From Planctomycetota bacterium (GTDB taxonomy: Bacteria > Planctomycetota > B15-G4 > SIAN01): a stretch of 64,000 bases of DNA. This document shows, piece by piece, positions 56,042 through 64,000 of the stretch. The stretch covers positions 94,953-158,952 of the forward strand of contig JAEUIC010000041.1 in NCBI GenBank assembly GCA_016795285.1. Reading direction: 5' to 3'. A program made the position numbers and the translations under genes. How positions within the stretch are numbered: position 1 is the first letter of the stretch; each line of letters starts with the position of its first letter. The notes beneath the pieces were generated by a model, which was not told the origin of the DNA, made no database searches, and saw only the letters and a list, made by a program, of their open reading frames with translations.

Positions 56042-57298
56042 ATGAGCGTCGAACTCAAGGTGCCGAGCGTCGGCGAGTCGGTGACCGAGGTGCAGGTCGG
56101 CGGCTGGCTGGTGCAGCCGGGCCAGCGCGTCGAGCGCGACCAGGTCGTGGTGGTGATCGAGACCGACAAGGCGACCGTCGAGATCCCGGCGCCGGTCGCC
56201 GGCGTCATCACGCAGATCGCCAAGACCTCGGGCATGAAGGTGCGCGTCGGCGAAGTGCTCGGCGTGATGGAGGAGAGCGGCACGAGCGGCGGCGCGGCCA
56301 GCGCGAGCGGTGGTGCCGGCAGCGCGGCGACCGGCGCGACGAGCGGCGCCGCCCCCTCTTCTGCCGCCGCGAGCGGCAAGGTGATGCCGGCCGCCGCGCG
56401 CGTGCTGGCCGATGCTGGCCTCGCGGCGAGCAGCGCGACCGCAACCGGACCGGGCGGCCGCCTGCTGAAGGAGGACGCGTTGCGGGCGGTCGAGGCGAAG
56501 GGGGCCGCTGCCGCAAAGGGGGGCGCGCCCGCGGCAACCGTCGCTTCACCTGCTGTGGTGCCGGCCACCGTCGCGTCGCCCGGCGCGCGCGCCACCGAGA
56601 CGGTCGCGATGTCGCCGCTGCGCCGCACGATCGCGCGCCGGCTGGTCGAGGCGCAGGCGACGGCCGCGCTGCTCACCACCTTCAACGAGATCGACATGGG
56701 CGAGGTGCAGCGGCTGCGCCAGCTCCATGGCGAGGCGTTCCTCGCGAAGCACGGCGTGAAGCTCGGCCTGATGTCCTTCTTCGTGAAGGCGGTGGTCGAG
56801 GCAGTCGCGGCGGTCCCGGCGCTGAACGCGCAGATCCGCGCGGGCGCCAGCGGCGACGAGATCGTCTACCACCACTACTGCGACCTCGGCGTCGCGGTGG
56901 GCGGCGGCAAGGGGCTCGTCGTGCCGGTGATCCGCGATGCGGAGCGCCTCTCCTTCGCCGACGTCGAGCGGACCATCGCCGACTTCGGCAAGCGGGCGCA
57001 GGCGAACCAGCTGGCGCTCGAGGAGCTGTCGGGCGGCACCTTCACCCTCAGCAACGGCGGCATCTACGGCTCGCTCCTCTCCACGCCGATCGTCAATCCG
57101 CCGCAGTCGGGCGTGCTCGGGCTGCACGCGATCCAGGAGCGGCCGGTGGCGCGCGACGGCCAAGTGGTGATCCGGCCGATGATGTACGTCGCGCTCACCT
57201 ACGACCACCGCATCGTCGACGGCCGCGAAGCGGTCACCTTCCTGAAGCGCGTGAAGGAGTGCATCGAGTCGCCGGCGCGCATCCTGCTGGATGCGTGA
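56042..57298 (+). CDS. sucB: Dihydrolipoyllysine succinyltransferase (2-oxoglutarate dehydrogenase E2)
   Basis: A 418-residue E2. One lipoyl domain (residues 2-75) carries the lipoylated K43 in ETDKATVEIPAPVAG. An alanine/glycine-rich linker leads to a peripheral subunit-binding domain (about 115-150: MPAAARVLADAGL, GPGGRLLKEDAL). After a second linker the catalytic domain starts at MSPLRRTIARRLVEAQ and ends with the acyltransferase active site TYDHRIVDGREAVTFL. The VKLGLMSFFVKAVVEAV and GVLGLHAIQERPV segments match the succinyltransferase class. ATG 56042 gives the lipoyl-domain start; ATG 56033 is three codons upstream. It transfers succinyl groups from E1 (48025) to CoA and is reoxidised by the E3 at 57353. 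Confidence 0.96.
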   Translation: MSVELKVPSVGESVTEVQVGGWLVQPGQRVERDQVVVVIETDKATVEIPAPVAGVITQIAKTSGMKVRVGEVLGVMEESGTSGGAASASGGAGSAATGATSGAAPSSAAASGKVMPAAARVLADAGLAASSATATGPGGRLLKEDALRAVEAKGAAAAKGGAPAATVASPAVVPATVASPGARATETVAMSPLRRTIARRLVEAQATAALLTTFNEIDMGEVQRLRQLHGEAFLAKHGVKLGLMSFFVKAVVEAVAAVPALNAQIRAGASGDEIVYHHYCDLGVAVGGGKGLVVPVIRDAERLSFADVERTIADFGKRAQANQLALEELSGGTFTLSNGGIYGSLLSTPIVNPPQSGVLGLHAIQERPVARDGQVVIRPMMYVALTYDHRIVDGREAVTFLKRVKECIESPARILLDA

Positions 57299-57352
57299 AC
57301 GCTGATTCGCGGTCGCTCGATCGTCGGAATGCCACCGGAGCCTCTGCTCGCC

Positions 57353-58777
57353 ATGGACCCCCTCGACCTCCTCGTGATCGGTGCCGGCCCCGGCGGCTAC
57401 GTCGCGGCGATCCGTGCGGCGCAGCTCGGCCTCAAGGTGGCCGTGGTGGAGAAGGAGGCGGCGCTCGGCGGGACCTGCCTGCGGGTCGGCTGCATCCCGA
57501 GCAAGGCGCTGCTCGAATCGAGCGAGAAGTTCGCCGAGGCGAAGCACGCGCTCGCGGCGCATGGCGTGAAGGTGGCCGGCGTCGAGCTCGACCTCGCGGC
57601 GATGCTGGCGCGCAAGGACTCGGTGGTGAAGGGGCTCACCAGCGGCATCGATGCGCTGCTGAAGAAGGGGAAGATCGCGCGCCACCACGGCACCGGCCGC
57701 TTCGTCGCGGCGGGGCAAGAGGGCGTGCGCGTCGCGGTGACCGACGCGGCGGGCGCCACGACGGAGCGCTTGGCGAAGCGCGTGCTGATCGCGACGGGCA
57801 GCAAGGTTGCCAAGATCCCCGGCCTCGAGGTCGACGGCGAGCGCGTCGTCACCAGCACCGAGGCGCTCTCGTTCAGCAGCGTGCCCAAGCGGCTGATCGT
57901 CATCGGCGCGGGCGCGATCGGCCTCGAGATGGGCTCGGTCTGGGCGCGGCTTGGCAGCCAGGTCACGGTGCTCGAGCTGATGGAGCGGATCTTGCCGGGG
58001 ATGGACGGCGAGATCGCCGCCGACGCCAAGAAGATCCTCGAGCGGCAGGGCCTTGCGTTCCGCCTCGGCGTCAAGGTGAAGCGCGCCGCGCGCGATCCGC
58101 AGAACGGCGCGGAAGCGATCGTCGAGCTGGCGGGCACCGACGGCGCCGCGGGCGAGGTGTTGCGCGCCGAGCGCGTGCTGGTGGCGATCGGCCGCGCGCC
58201 GTGCACCGACGGGCTCGGGCTCGAAGGCGTGGGCGTGAAGCTCGATCCGCGCGGGCGCGTCCTCATCGACGATCGCTTCGCCACCAACGTGGCCGGGATC
58301 TTCGCGATCGGCGACGTCGTGCGCGGGCCGATGCTGGCCCACAAGGCCGAGGAGGAAGGCGTCGCCTGCGCCGAGTTCCTCGCGGGCGGCCACGGCCACG
58401 TCGACTACGACACGATCCCCGCCGTCGTCTACACGAACCCCGAGGTCGCCGGCGTCGGCAAGACCGAGGAGGAGCTCACCGCGGCGAAGGTGCCGTTCAA
58501 GAAGGGGGTCTTCCAGTTCCGCGGCAACGGCCGCGCGCGCGCCGCCAACACGATCGAGGGGCGCGTCAAGGTGCTGGCCCACGCGGAGAGCGATCGCCTG
58601 CTCGGCGTCCACATCTTCGGCCCGCACGCGAGCGAGCTGATCGCCGAGGCGGCGGTCGCGATCAACTTCCACGCCAGCGCCGAGGACCTCGCCCGTTGCT
58701 GCCACGCCCACCCGACCCTCTCCGAGGCGATCAAGGAGGCGGCCATGGCCGTCGATCGCCGCGCGATCCACGCGTAG
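57353..58777 (+). CDS. lpdA: Dihydrolipoyl dehydrogenase (E3)
   Basis: A 474-residue flavoprotein that reoxidises the dihydrolipoyl group of E2 with NAD+. The FAD motif is VIGAGPGGYVAAIRAAQLG, the redox-active disulfide GGTCLRVGCIPSKALLES, the NAD-binding motif VIGAGAIGLEMGSVW, the second FAD motif GIFAIGDVV, and the C-terminal catalytic His-Glu is in CCHAHPTLSEAIKEAA. Length is typical. ATG 57353 was chosen over 57329 because the family N-terminus begins right there. It follows sucB after 54 nt and completes an E1...E2-E3 set on one strand; the same E3 may also serve other 2-oxoacid dehydrogenases. Confidence 0.97.
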   Translation: MDPLDLLVIGAGPGGYVAAIRAAQLGLKVAVVEKEAALGGTCLRVGCIPSKALLESSEKFAEAKHALAAHGVKVAGVELDLAAMLARKDSVVKGLTSGIDALLKKGKIARHHGTGRFVAAGQEGVRVAVTDAAGATTERLAKRVLIATGSKVAKIPGLEVDGERVVTSTEALSFSSVPKRLIVIGAGAIGLEMGSVWARLGSQVTVLELMERILPGMDGEIAADAKKILERQGLAFRLGVKVKRAARDPQNGAEAIVELAGTDGAAGEVLRAERVLVAIGRAPCTDGLGLEGVGVKLDPRGRVLIDDRFATNVAGIFAIGDVVRGPMLAHKAEEEGVACAEFLAGGHGHVDYDTIPAVVYTNPEVAGVGKTEEELTAAKVPFKKGVFQFRGNGRARAANTIEGRVKVLAHAESDRLLGVHIFGPHASELIAEAAVAINFHASAEDLARCCHAHPTLSEAIKEAAMAVDRRAIHA

Positions 58778-58802
58778 CGCGTTGCGACAGTCGGAGCGAC
58801 CG

Positions 58803-59570
58803 ATGGCGACTTCGAGCGGGATCGGGCGGGCAGTTTGGCTGGCGAGCGGCGGCCTCGGCTTGGCGGTGGCGGGGTTCGTGGCGGGTCGGCTGTCGATGTC
58901 ATCCGCCCGTCTCGGCGCACCCGTCACTCTCGGCGCTCAGCAGCAGGCCGACGAGGCCATGCCGCCTCCGGCAGCGCCTGCGACCGTTGAGTCGGACGAT
59001 CTCGTGCTGGCCGGCGTGACGCGCGACGCGGTGGTCGCGCCCCCGATGGTCGAGCCCGCGGCAGAGGAGTCTCAGCCCTCGGTCGCGCTCGATGCGGTGA
59101 CGCTCCAGTTGCGCGAGTTTGAGCGCCGCAGCGCGGTTCGCGAGTTCGCTGAGCTGGTGATTCCCAATCCGATCACGAACCGGTCCGGCTCGAAACCTCC
59201 TGCGGACGAACCGCAGCTCACGGCGGGCGAAGTCGCCGCCATCGAAGCGGTGCTGGAAGAGTCCCGCACTCGGTTCGAGGATTGCCACGTCGAGTGGCAG
59301 AACTTGGTCGACGAGCTGTTCGCGGAGAAGGAAAAGTTGAGGAACGAGCGCCCCGTGAGCGCCGCTCATGGCGCAGTCGAACGCTCTCGAGTTGAGGACC
59401 CGACTCAGCGCCTGGTATCGAAGTACGTCTCCAACCGTGACGGGACGTACGAGCTTCACATTCAGCGCGGCGACTCGGCGAGGCTCGACGAACTCCGCGA
59501 CTTGGAGGAGCAGATCCGGAGCGACGCTCGTCGACGCCTCGCCGACCTGCTTGCGAGCTTCGACCGATGA
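58803..59570 (+). CDS. Small membrane-anchored helical protein, unknown function
   Basis: A 255-residue protein with one N-terminal membrane segment (AVWLASGGLGLAVAGFVAGRL), a low-complexity linker, a short conserved-looking central part (AVREFAELVIPNP) and long charged helices likely to be coiled coil (IEAVLEESRTRFEDCHVEWQ, then the C-terminal ELRDLEEQIRSDARRRLADL). No domain recognised. Codon use is visibly less GC-biased than the neighbours, as in the FG-GAP gene at 62629, hinting at a different history. ATG 58803 follows GGAG by about 5 nt. The last 4 nt overlap the CRTAC1 gene start (ATGA), so it may be part of that CRTAC1-TPR operon. Confidence 0.72.
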   Translation: MATSSGIGRAVWLASGGLGLAVAGFVAGRLSMSSARLGAPVTLGAQQQADEAMPPPAAPATVESDDLVLAGVTRDAVVAPPMVEPAAEESQPSVALDAVTLQLREFERRSAVREFAELVIPNPITNRSGSKPPADEPQLTAGEVAAIEAVLEESRTRFEDCHVEWQNLVDELFAEKEKLRNERPVSAAHGAVERSRVEDPTQRLVSKYVSNRDGTYELHIQRGDSARLDELRDLEEQIRSDARRRLADLLASFDR

Positions 59571-61357
59571 TGACGCCGGCGCTGCTCTGCTCCCTCGTCC
59601 TGGTGCAAGAGGCGCCGTCGCCGGCCGCTGCGCCGGCCGCGCCTGCGTCGTCCTCGTTCTCCTTCGTCGATGAAGCCGCAACGCGCGGCGTCACCGGCGT
59701 GCTCACCTGCGGCGATCGGGTGAAGCGGCGCTACCTGCTCGAGTGCATCGGCTGCGGATGCGCGCTGTTCGACAAGGACGGGGACGGCGACCTCGATCTC
59801 TTCCTGGTCGACGCCGGCACGCTTGCGCCGCCGACCGAGGTGCCCGACGGCGTCGATCCGCTCGATGTCGACTGGAAGCCGAAGAAGGACGGCACGTGCC
59901 GCCTCTACGAGAACGACGGCACCGGCCGCTTCACCGACGTCACCGAGAGCTCGGGCGCGGGGCTCCACGTCTGGGGGCAGGGCGTCACCGCCGCCGATCC
60001 CGACGGCGACGGCGACCTCGACCTCTACGTCACCTGCTGGGGCCCGAACCGGTTCCTGCGCAACGACGGCAGCGGCAAGTTCGTCGACGCGACGCGCGAG
60101 GCGCTGATCGGCGATCCGCACTGGTCGGTGGGCGCCGCCTTCTTCGACGCCGACGGCGACGACGACTTGGACCTCTACGTCGGCAACTACCTCGCGATGG
60201 CGGTCGCGCGCGATCCGAAGTGCTGGCGCAAGGTCGACTGCCCCTTCCTCGACGTGCCGGCCGCCTGCGGCCCGAAGGGGATGGTGCCCGAGCCCGACAG
60301 CTTCTTCCGCAACCTCGGCGACGGCACCTTCCGCGAGGTGAGCGAGCGCAGCGGCATCCGCGACGGCGAGCCGCGCTACGCGCTGGGCGTCACCGCCTTC
60401 GACCACGACCAGGACGGCGACGTCGACGTCTACGTCGGCAACGACTCGCGCGCCAACTCGCTCTGGGACAACGACGGCCGCGGCCGCTTCACCGACCTCG
60501 CCGATCTCGCCGGCGTCGCGGTCAGCCGCGACGGCGTCGCGCAGGCGAGCATGGGGGTCGCGTGCGGCGATCTCGACGGCGACGGCCTCTTCGACCTCGC
60601 CGTCACCAACTTCTCGCACGACGACAACACCGTCTACCGCAATGAAGGGGGCGGCAGCTTCGTCGACGTCACCGCGCGCTTCCCGTTCGGGCCGAAGGCC
60701 TACCTCTCGCTCGGCTGGGGCACCGAGTTCGCCGACTTCGACGACGACGGCGACGTGGACTACTTCGTCGCCAACGGCCACGTCTATCCCGAGGCCGACG
60801 TGCGCGCCCCCGAGCTGACTTGGAAGCAGCAGAACCGCGTCTACCAGCAGGAGCGGCGCACGCTGCTCGACGTGACCGACGAGGCGGGCAGCGGGATGCA
60901 GCGGCGCGCGTCGTTCCGCGGCGCGGCGTTCGGCGACCTCGATGGCGATCGCGACCTCGACGTCGTCGTGATGGCGATGGACGAAGCGCCGAGCGTGCTG
61001 ATCAACCAGGGCGACGGCCAGGAGGCGCTGCTGCTCGAGTTGCGCCAGCCGAGCGGCATGAACCGCTTCGCCGTTGGCGCACGCGCGGTCGCCGAGGTGG
61101 GCGGTCGCAAGCTCGCGCGGCAGGTGCGCGCCGGCGGCAGCTTCGGCTGCAGCAGCGACCTGCGGCTCCACTTCGGGCTGCGCGGTGCAGCGGCGATCGA
61201 CGCGCTGACGGTGACCTGGCCCGACGGCACGACGCAGCGGTTCGAGAAGGTCGCAGGCGGTCGCACGCTGCGGCTCGAGAAGGGGGGCGAGCTGGTCGAG
61301 GTGGCGAAGCCGAGTGGCGCGGCGTCCGGCGCGGCGCCCGCAGGAGGCGCTCGATGA
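59567..61357 (+). CDS. CRTAC1-family protein (FG-GAP/VCBS repeats, ASPIC/UnbV domain)
   Basis: A 596-residue exported protein with a short signal (PALLCSLVLVQEAPS). FG-GAP/VCBS blades carry calcium-type cores: DKDGDGDLDLF, DPDGDGDLDLY, DADGDDDLDLY, DHDQDGDVDVY, DLDGDGLFDLA, DFDDDGDVDYF and DLDGDRDLDVV. The C-terminal ASPIC/UnbV domain reads ALLLELRQPSGMNRFAVGARA and LTVTWPDGTTQRFEKV. It overlaps the small membrane gene upstream and the TPR gene downstream by 4 nt each (59567-59570 and 61354-61357), giving a coupled trio. This is the third CRTAC1 protein of the window and the second linked to a separate TPR gene. Function unknown; extracellular binding is presumed. Confidence 0.92.
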   Translation: MMTPALLCSLVLVQEAPSPAAAPAAPASSSFSFVDEAATRGVTGVLTCGDRVKRRYLLECIGCGCALFDKDGDGDLDLFLVDAGTLAPPTEVPDGVDPLDVDWKPKKDGTCRLYENDGTGRFTDVTESSGAGLHVWGQGVTAADPDGDGDLDLYVTCWGPNRFLRNDGSGKFVDATREALIGDPHWSVGAAFFDADGDDDLDLYVGNYLAMAVARDPKCWRKVDCPFLDVPAACGPKGMVPEPDSFFRNLGDGTFREVSERSGIRDGEPRYALGVTAFDHDQDGDVDVYVGNDSRANSLWDNDGRGRFTDLADLAGVAVSRDGVAQASMGVACGDLDGDGLFDLAVTNFSHDDNTVYRNEGGGSFVDVTARFPFGPKAYLSLGWGTEFADFDDDGDVDYFVANGHVYPEADVRAPELTWKQQNRVYQQERRTLLDVTDEAGSGMQRRASFRGAAFGDLDGDRDLDVVVMAMDEAPSVLINQGDGQEALLLELRQPSGMNRFAVGARAVAEVGGRKLARQVRAGGSFGCSSDLRLHFGLRGAAAIDALTVTWPDGTTQRFEKVAGGRTLRLEKGGELVEVAKPSGAASGAAPAGGAR

Positions 61358-62403
61358 GCGCGGCGGCACGGCTGGCGTGGCTCGCATTGGCGTCGCTTGC
61401 GAGTACGTCGCTCGCGAGTGCATCGCCCGCTGGCGCGCTCGCGCAAGAGACGCCGCCGGCGCCGCCCGTGGTTCCCCCAGAGCCCCCGCCCGCGGCGCGC
61501 CCCGACAACGCCGCGCTCTTCGCGAAGTGGGAGGCGGCGCAGAAGCGCCACCTCGCCGGCGAGCTCGAGGCGGCGCGCGCGGCGATGGCCGAGGTGCTCG
61601 CCGCCGATCCGGGCAACTACGACCTCGCCAAGTCGATGGCGCGCTGGCTCGCCGAAGTGCGCTCCGATTTCGTCGGCGCCGAGCCGTTCGTGCGGCGCGC
61701 GGCGGAGTTGAAGCCCGAAGCGATCGACACGCTCCACCTGCTCGGCTCGACGCTGACGATGTGCGGCAAGGCGAACGAGGCGGAGGCGACCTTCCGCGCC
61801 ACCTGCGAGCGCGTGCCGGGCGACGCGAAGCTCTGGTTCGGGCTCGGCGTCGCGTGCGGGCAGCAGCGCAAGTACCTCGAGGCACGCGCCGCCTACGACC
61901 GCGCGTTGGCGCTCGAGCCGGAGAACGGGCTCACCCTCTTCTCGTCGGGCGAGAACCACGCGAACCTGCGCGACTACGCGGCTGCCGAGCGGGCGTTCGC
62001 GGCGTCGGCGAAGCTGAAGGGGCATGACGACGCGCTCTGGCGGCTCGGCGACGTGCTGGCGCGGCAGGGGAAGGACGAGGCGGCGGAGAAGGTGCTGCGC
62101 CAAGCGCTGCCGCACGGTTCGAAGCTGGCGCGCTTCCAGGCCGCGTTGCAGCTCGGGATGTTCCTGGTCGAGCGCGACCGTTCCGCCGAAGCGCTGCCGC
62201 TCCTGATCCAGGCGACCGACGAGCGCCCGACCAGCCGCGAAGCGTGGCGCTGGCTCGCCCGCGCGCAGCGTGCGCAGGGCAAGCGCGACGCCGCCGCCCG
62301 CTCGATGGCGCGCGCGCAGGAGCTGCGCGCCGAAGAGGACCGCCTCGAGGAGGAGCTGCTACTGGGACTGATCCGGGCGCAGCTCGAGGGGGGCGGGAGG
62401 TAG
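61354..62403 (+). CDS. Exported TPR protein partnered with the CRTAC1 protein
   Basis: A 349-residue protein with signal peptide (LAWLALASLASTSLASASPAGALA), a proline-rich linker and about eight tetratricopeptide repeats to the end: KWEAAQKRHLAGELEAARAA, PEAIDTLHLLGSTLTMCGK, DAKLWFGLGVACGQQRKYLE, DDALWRLGDVLARQGKDEAA, and EAWRWLARAQRAQGKRD. AGGAGG (61342-61347) lies 6 nt upstream of ATG 61354, which overlaps the CRTAC1 stop. TPR arrays bind proteins, most likely the co-translated CRTAC1 product. It ends the operon that begins at 58803; a hairpin about 107 nt downstream may mark the end. Confidence 0.9.
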   Translation: MSAAARLAWLALASLASTSLASASPAGALAQETPPAPPVVPPEPPPAARPDNAALFAKWEAAQKRHLAGELEAARAAMAEVLAADPGNYDLAKSMARWLAEVRSDFVGAEPFVRRAAELKPEAIDTLHLLGSTLTMCGKANEAEATFRATCERVPGDAKLWFGLGVACGQQRKYLEARAAYDRALALEPENGLTLFSSGENHANLRDYAAAERAFAASAKLKGHDDALWRLGDVLARQGKDEAAEKVLRQALPHGSKLARFQAALQLGMFLVERDRSAEALPLLIQATDERPTSREAWRWLARAQRAQGKRDAAARSMARAQELRAEEDRLEEELLLGLIRAQLEGGGR

Positions 62404-62628
62404 GGGCTCGCGGTTCGATGTCGCACATCGGTCCGTTGGCCCTGGTCGTTTCGATCGCCCCCCGATGCCGGTAACGGCGCGCCCCGTCGCGCCATGGGAT
62501 TCCTGCCGACGAGACGCGGCGACGACGTTCGCGCGTCTCGAGAGGGATCGTGTCGCGCGGAGCTGAAGCGTCACTCGAGTGGCCCGGCGTCGGCGCGCGA
62601 TCCCGTTCCGGCGGCGGGGAGATCGAGC
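62404..62628. other. Intergenic region with a 9-bp hairpin
   Basis: These 225 nt contain no gene I can support. A perfect 9-bp hairpin, cgagacgcg (62510-62518) with cgcgtctcg (62532-62540) and a 13-nt loop, lacks a following T-run. It may end the TPR transcript or sit in the leader of the FG-GAP gene. Purine-rich ggcggggag precedes the ATG at 62629. Confidence 0.4.
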
Positions 62629-64000
62629 ATGGGAATCGGGGATCGACGGCGGTACGCGCTGCGCTGCGCTGCGAGCATGGCTTGCTTGACAGCGGTGAGC
62701 GAGGCGCGTGGGCAGGCGGAGATCTTCGAGATCTTCGGCGGCGTGTCGAACATCAACTTCGGTCACGATCTGGCGTCGATCGGCGACCTGGACCTCGATG
62801 GTGTGCCCGACTTCATCGTCGGCATTCCCAACGACGATGTGACGGCGCTCGATGCGGGTGCAGTGGAGGTTCTCTCTGGGGCGAATCGGTCGCTGCTCTG
62901 GCGGGTGCTGGGGTCATCCACGCTCGGCTACTTCGGTAGAAGTGTCGCGGGACCCGGCGATCTCGACTGTGACGGCTTCGTCGACTTCGTCGTGGCGGCT
63001 CCGTACGTGGACTCAAACGGCACCGACGCAGGTGCGATTACCGCATACTCGGGGTTGAACGCGCGAACGCTCTGGGTCGCGAATGGCTCCGGCAGCTTCC
63101 AGTACCTTGGGTACTCAATGGTGGCGATCGGCGACTTCAACGGCGATGGCGTCAACGACCTCGCGGCTGGCGCGCCGTGGCGTGATTCGACCGGCAAGAC
63201 CGACCACGGAGCCGTCGAGGTCCGTTCAGGGCGCGACGGTGCTCTGCTCACGACGTTTACCGGAACGACCGCGTTTGGACTCTTCGGCATCGCGGTCGAC
63301 GAATGCGCCGACGTCAATGCTGATGGCGTGATGGACTTCATCATCGGAGAACAGGCGCTGAACCGGGCGCATCTCGTTTCTGGCGCTGACGGGTCGATTC
63401 TGCGCACAATCAACGCTCCGAACGGTGGCACTTTCGGCGCCGTCGTGGCCAATGTCGGAGACTGGTCGCTCGACGGCTTGGATGACGTCGCCATCGGGTC
63501 GCCGGCCGAAGGCAACGGCTACGCCCGGATTTACGACAGCTCCAATGGACTCCTCGTGACGACCGTCGTCGGAAAGTCGGGAGGTTCGCGACTTGGGGCG
63601 GCGATGCGCTGTCGCGATTTCAGCGCGGACGGGTCACCTGACCTGCTGGTCTCTGCGCCGTTCGATTCGCGGATTCCTGGAACGTTCGGCTCGGTCGAGC
63701 TGGTTTCGGGTCGCACGTTCCGCAGGCTCTACACGTGGCAAGCGAAGGCGAACGACGACGACTTCGGCTTCGCCCTTGCCACCTCTGATGACATGAACGG
63801 CGACGACGCGCCCGACTTCCTGGCAAGCAGTCCGCTCCATGACCGCCCGGCGCTCAACAACAACGGCGCCGTCCGCGCCTACACGACCGGCCGGCTCTAT
63901 CTCGAGATCCTCCCGCGCTCGTTCACGCCGGGCAACACGATCGCGCTGCAGGTCGGCGAGGGGAAGCTCGGCGATCTCTGGATGATCGCGGTGACGGAGC
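62629..64000 (+). CDS. Integrin-alpha-like FG-GAP repeat protein (3' end cut by window edge)
   Basis: The frame is open from ATG 62629 to the window edge: 457 codons with the C-terminus missing. After a signal-like start (CAASMACLTAVSEARGQ) it has seven FG-GAP repeats, each with FGxxV/L and DxDGDGxxDxxxGxP elements: IGDLDLDGVPDFIVGIP, PGDLDCDGFVDFVVAAP, IGDFNGDGVNDLAAGAP, CADVNADGVMDFIIGE, VGDWSLDGLDDVAIGSP, FSADGSPDLLVSAP and SDDMNGDDAPDFLASSP. They should make a seven-bladed calcium-binding propeller like the integrin alpha head, exported or on the surface. A last part (LYLEILPRSFTPGNTIALQVG) begins another beta domain typical of planctomycete secreted proteins. Its base composition is lower in GC than most of the window. 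Function unknown. Confidence 0.88.
   Translation, partial: MGIGDRRRYALRCAASMACLTAVSEARGQAEIFEIFGGVSNINFGHDLASIGDLDLDGVPDFIVGIPNDDVTALDAGAVEVLSGANRSLLWRVLGSSTLGYFGRSVAGPGDLDCDGFVDFVVAAPYVDSNGTDAGAITAYSGLNARTLWVANGSGSFQYLGYSMVAIGDFNGDGVNDLAAGAPWRDSTGKTDHGAVEVRSGRDGALLTTFTGTTAFGLFGIAVDECADVNADGVMDFIIGEQALNRAHLVSGADGSILRTINAPNGGTFGAVVANVGDWSLDGLDDVAIGSPAEGNGYARIYDSSNGLLVTTVVGKSGGSRLGAAMRCRDFSADGSPDLLVSAPFDSRIPGTFGSVELVSGRTFRRLYTWQAKANDDDFGFALATSDDMNGDDAPDFLASSPLHDRPALNNNGAVRAYTTGRLYLEILPRSFTPGNTIALQVGEGKLGDLWMIAVTE

Overview
The window is very GC-rich, densely coding bacterial chromosome, with about 41 genes, many overlapping starts and stops (ATGA/GTGA), and some GTG and TTG starts. Three CRTAC1-type FG-GAP/ASPIC-UnbV proteins, an integrin-like FG-GAP protein, a sulfatase, PEGA and DUF1579 proteins, many lipoproteins and a class II photolyase suggest a planctomycete-like organism. 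That assignment is an inference from gene content; no rRNA or tRNA is visible. No transposase, integrase, CRISPR array or prophage gene was seen.

Layout. (1) 1-4935: glycosyltransferases on both strands. (2) 4929-11285: a 13-Asp-box secreted protein, then a sulfatase coupled to an ABC exporter. (3) 11323-16616: a minus-strand operon of ECF sigma factor, putative membrane anti-sigma factor, DUF4097-like protein, PEGA lipoprotein and a lipoprotein with a YidD-like domain. (4) 16749-25370: photolyase, a large carboxypeptidase-regulatory-like protein, cytochrome P450, a DUF1579-like protein, a frameshifted WYL regulator and an SDR. (5) 25455-31125: two DUF4139-type secreted proteins coupled to a CLCA-like zinc metalloprotease. 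(6) 31231-36457: TPR and CRTAC1 genes. (7) 36524-41256: ROK kinase, TrmB-like methyltransferase, DUF523-DUF1722 protein and a SRPBCC-TIGR01777 fusion. (8) 41258-47982: hydrolase, stand-alone RapZ C-terminal domain, a glycosyltransferase-sulfotransferase-methyltransferase fusion and a redoxin/heme/copper protein. (9) 48025-58777: 2-oxoglutarate dehydrogenase E1, E2 and E3, with a membrane protein, a FIST sensor and a hybrid histidine kinase between E1 and E2. (10) 58803-64000: small membrane protein, CRTAC1-TPR pair and a truncated FG-GAP protein.

Recurring themes are envelope and surface biology (sulfated glycans, secreted repeat proteins, lipoproteins, an ECF regulon) plus one central-metabolism block. 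The strongest candidates for something undescribed are the sigma/anti-sigma/DUF4097/PEGA/YidD operon, the DUF4139-DUF4139-metalloprotease operon, the repeated TPR-CRTAC1 pairing, and a 63-bp nested palindrome found twice, each time between convergent genes. A WYL regulator split exactly at a -1 slippery heptamer is also notable.
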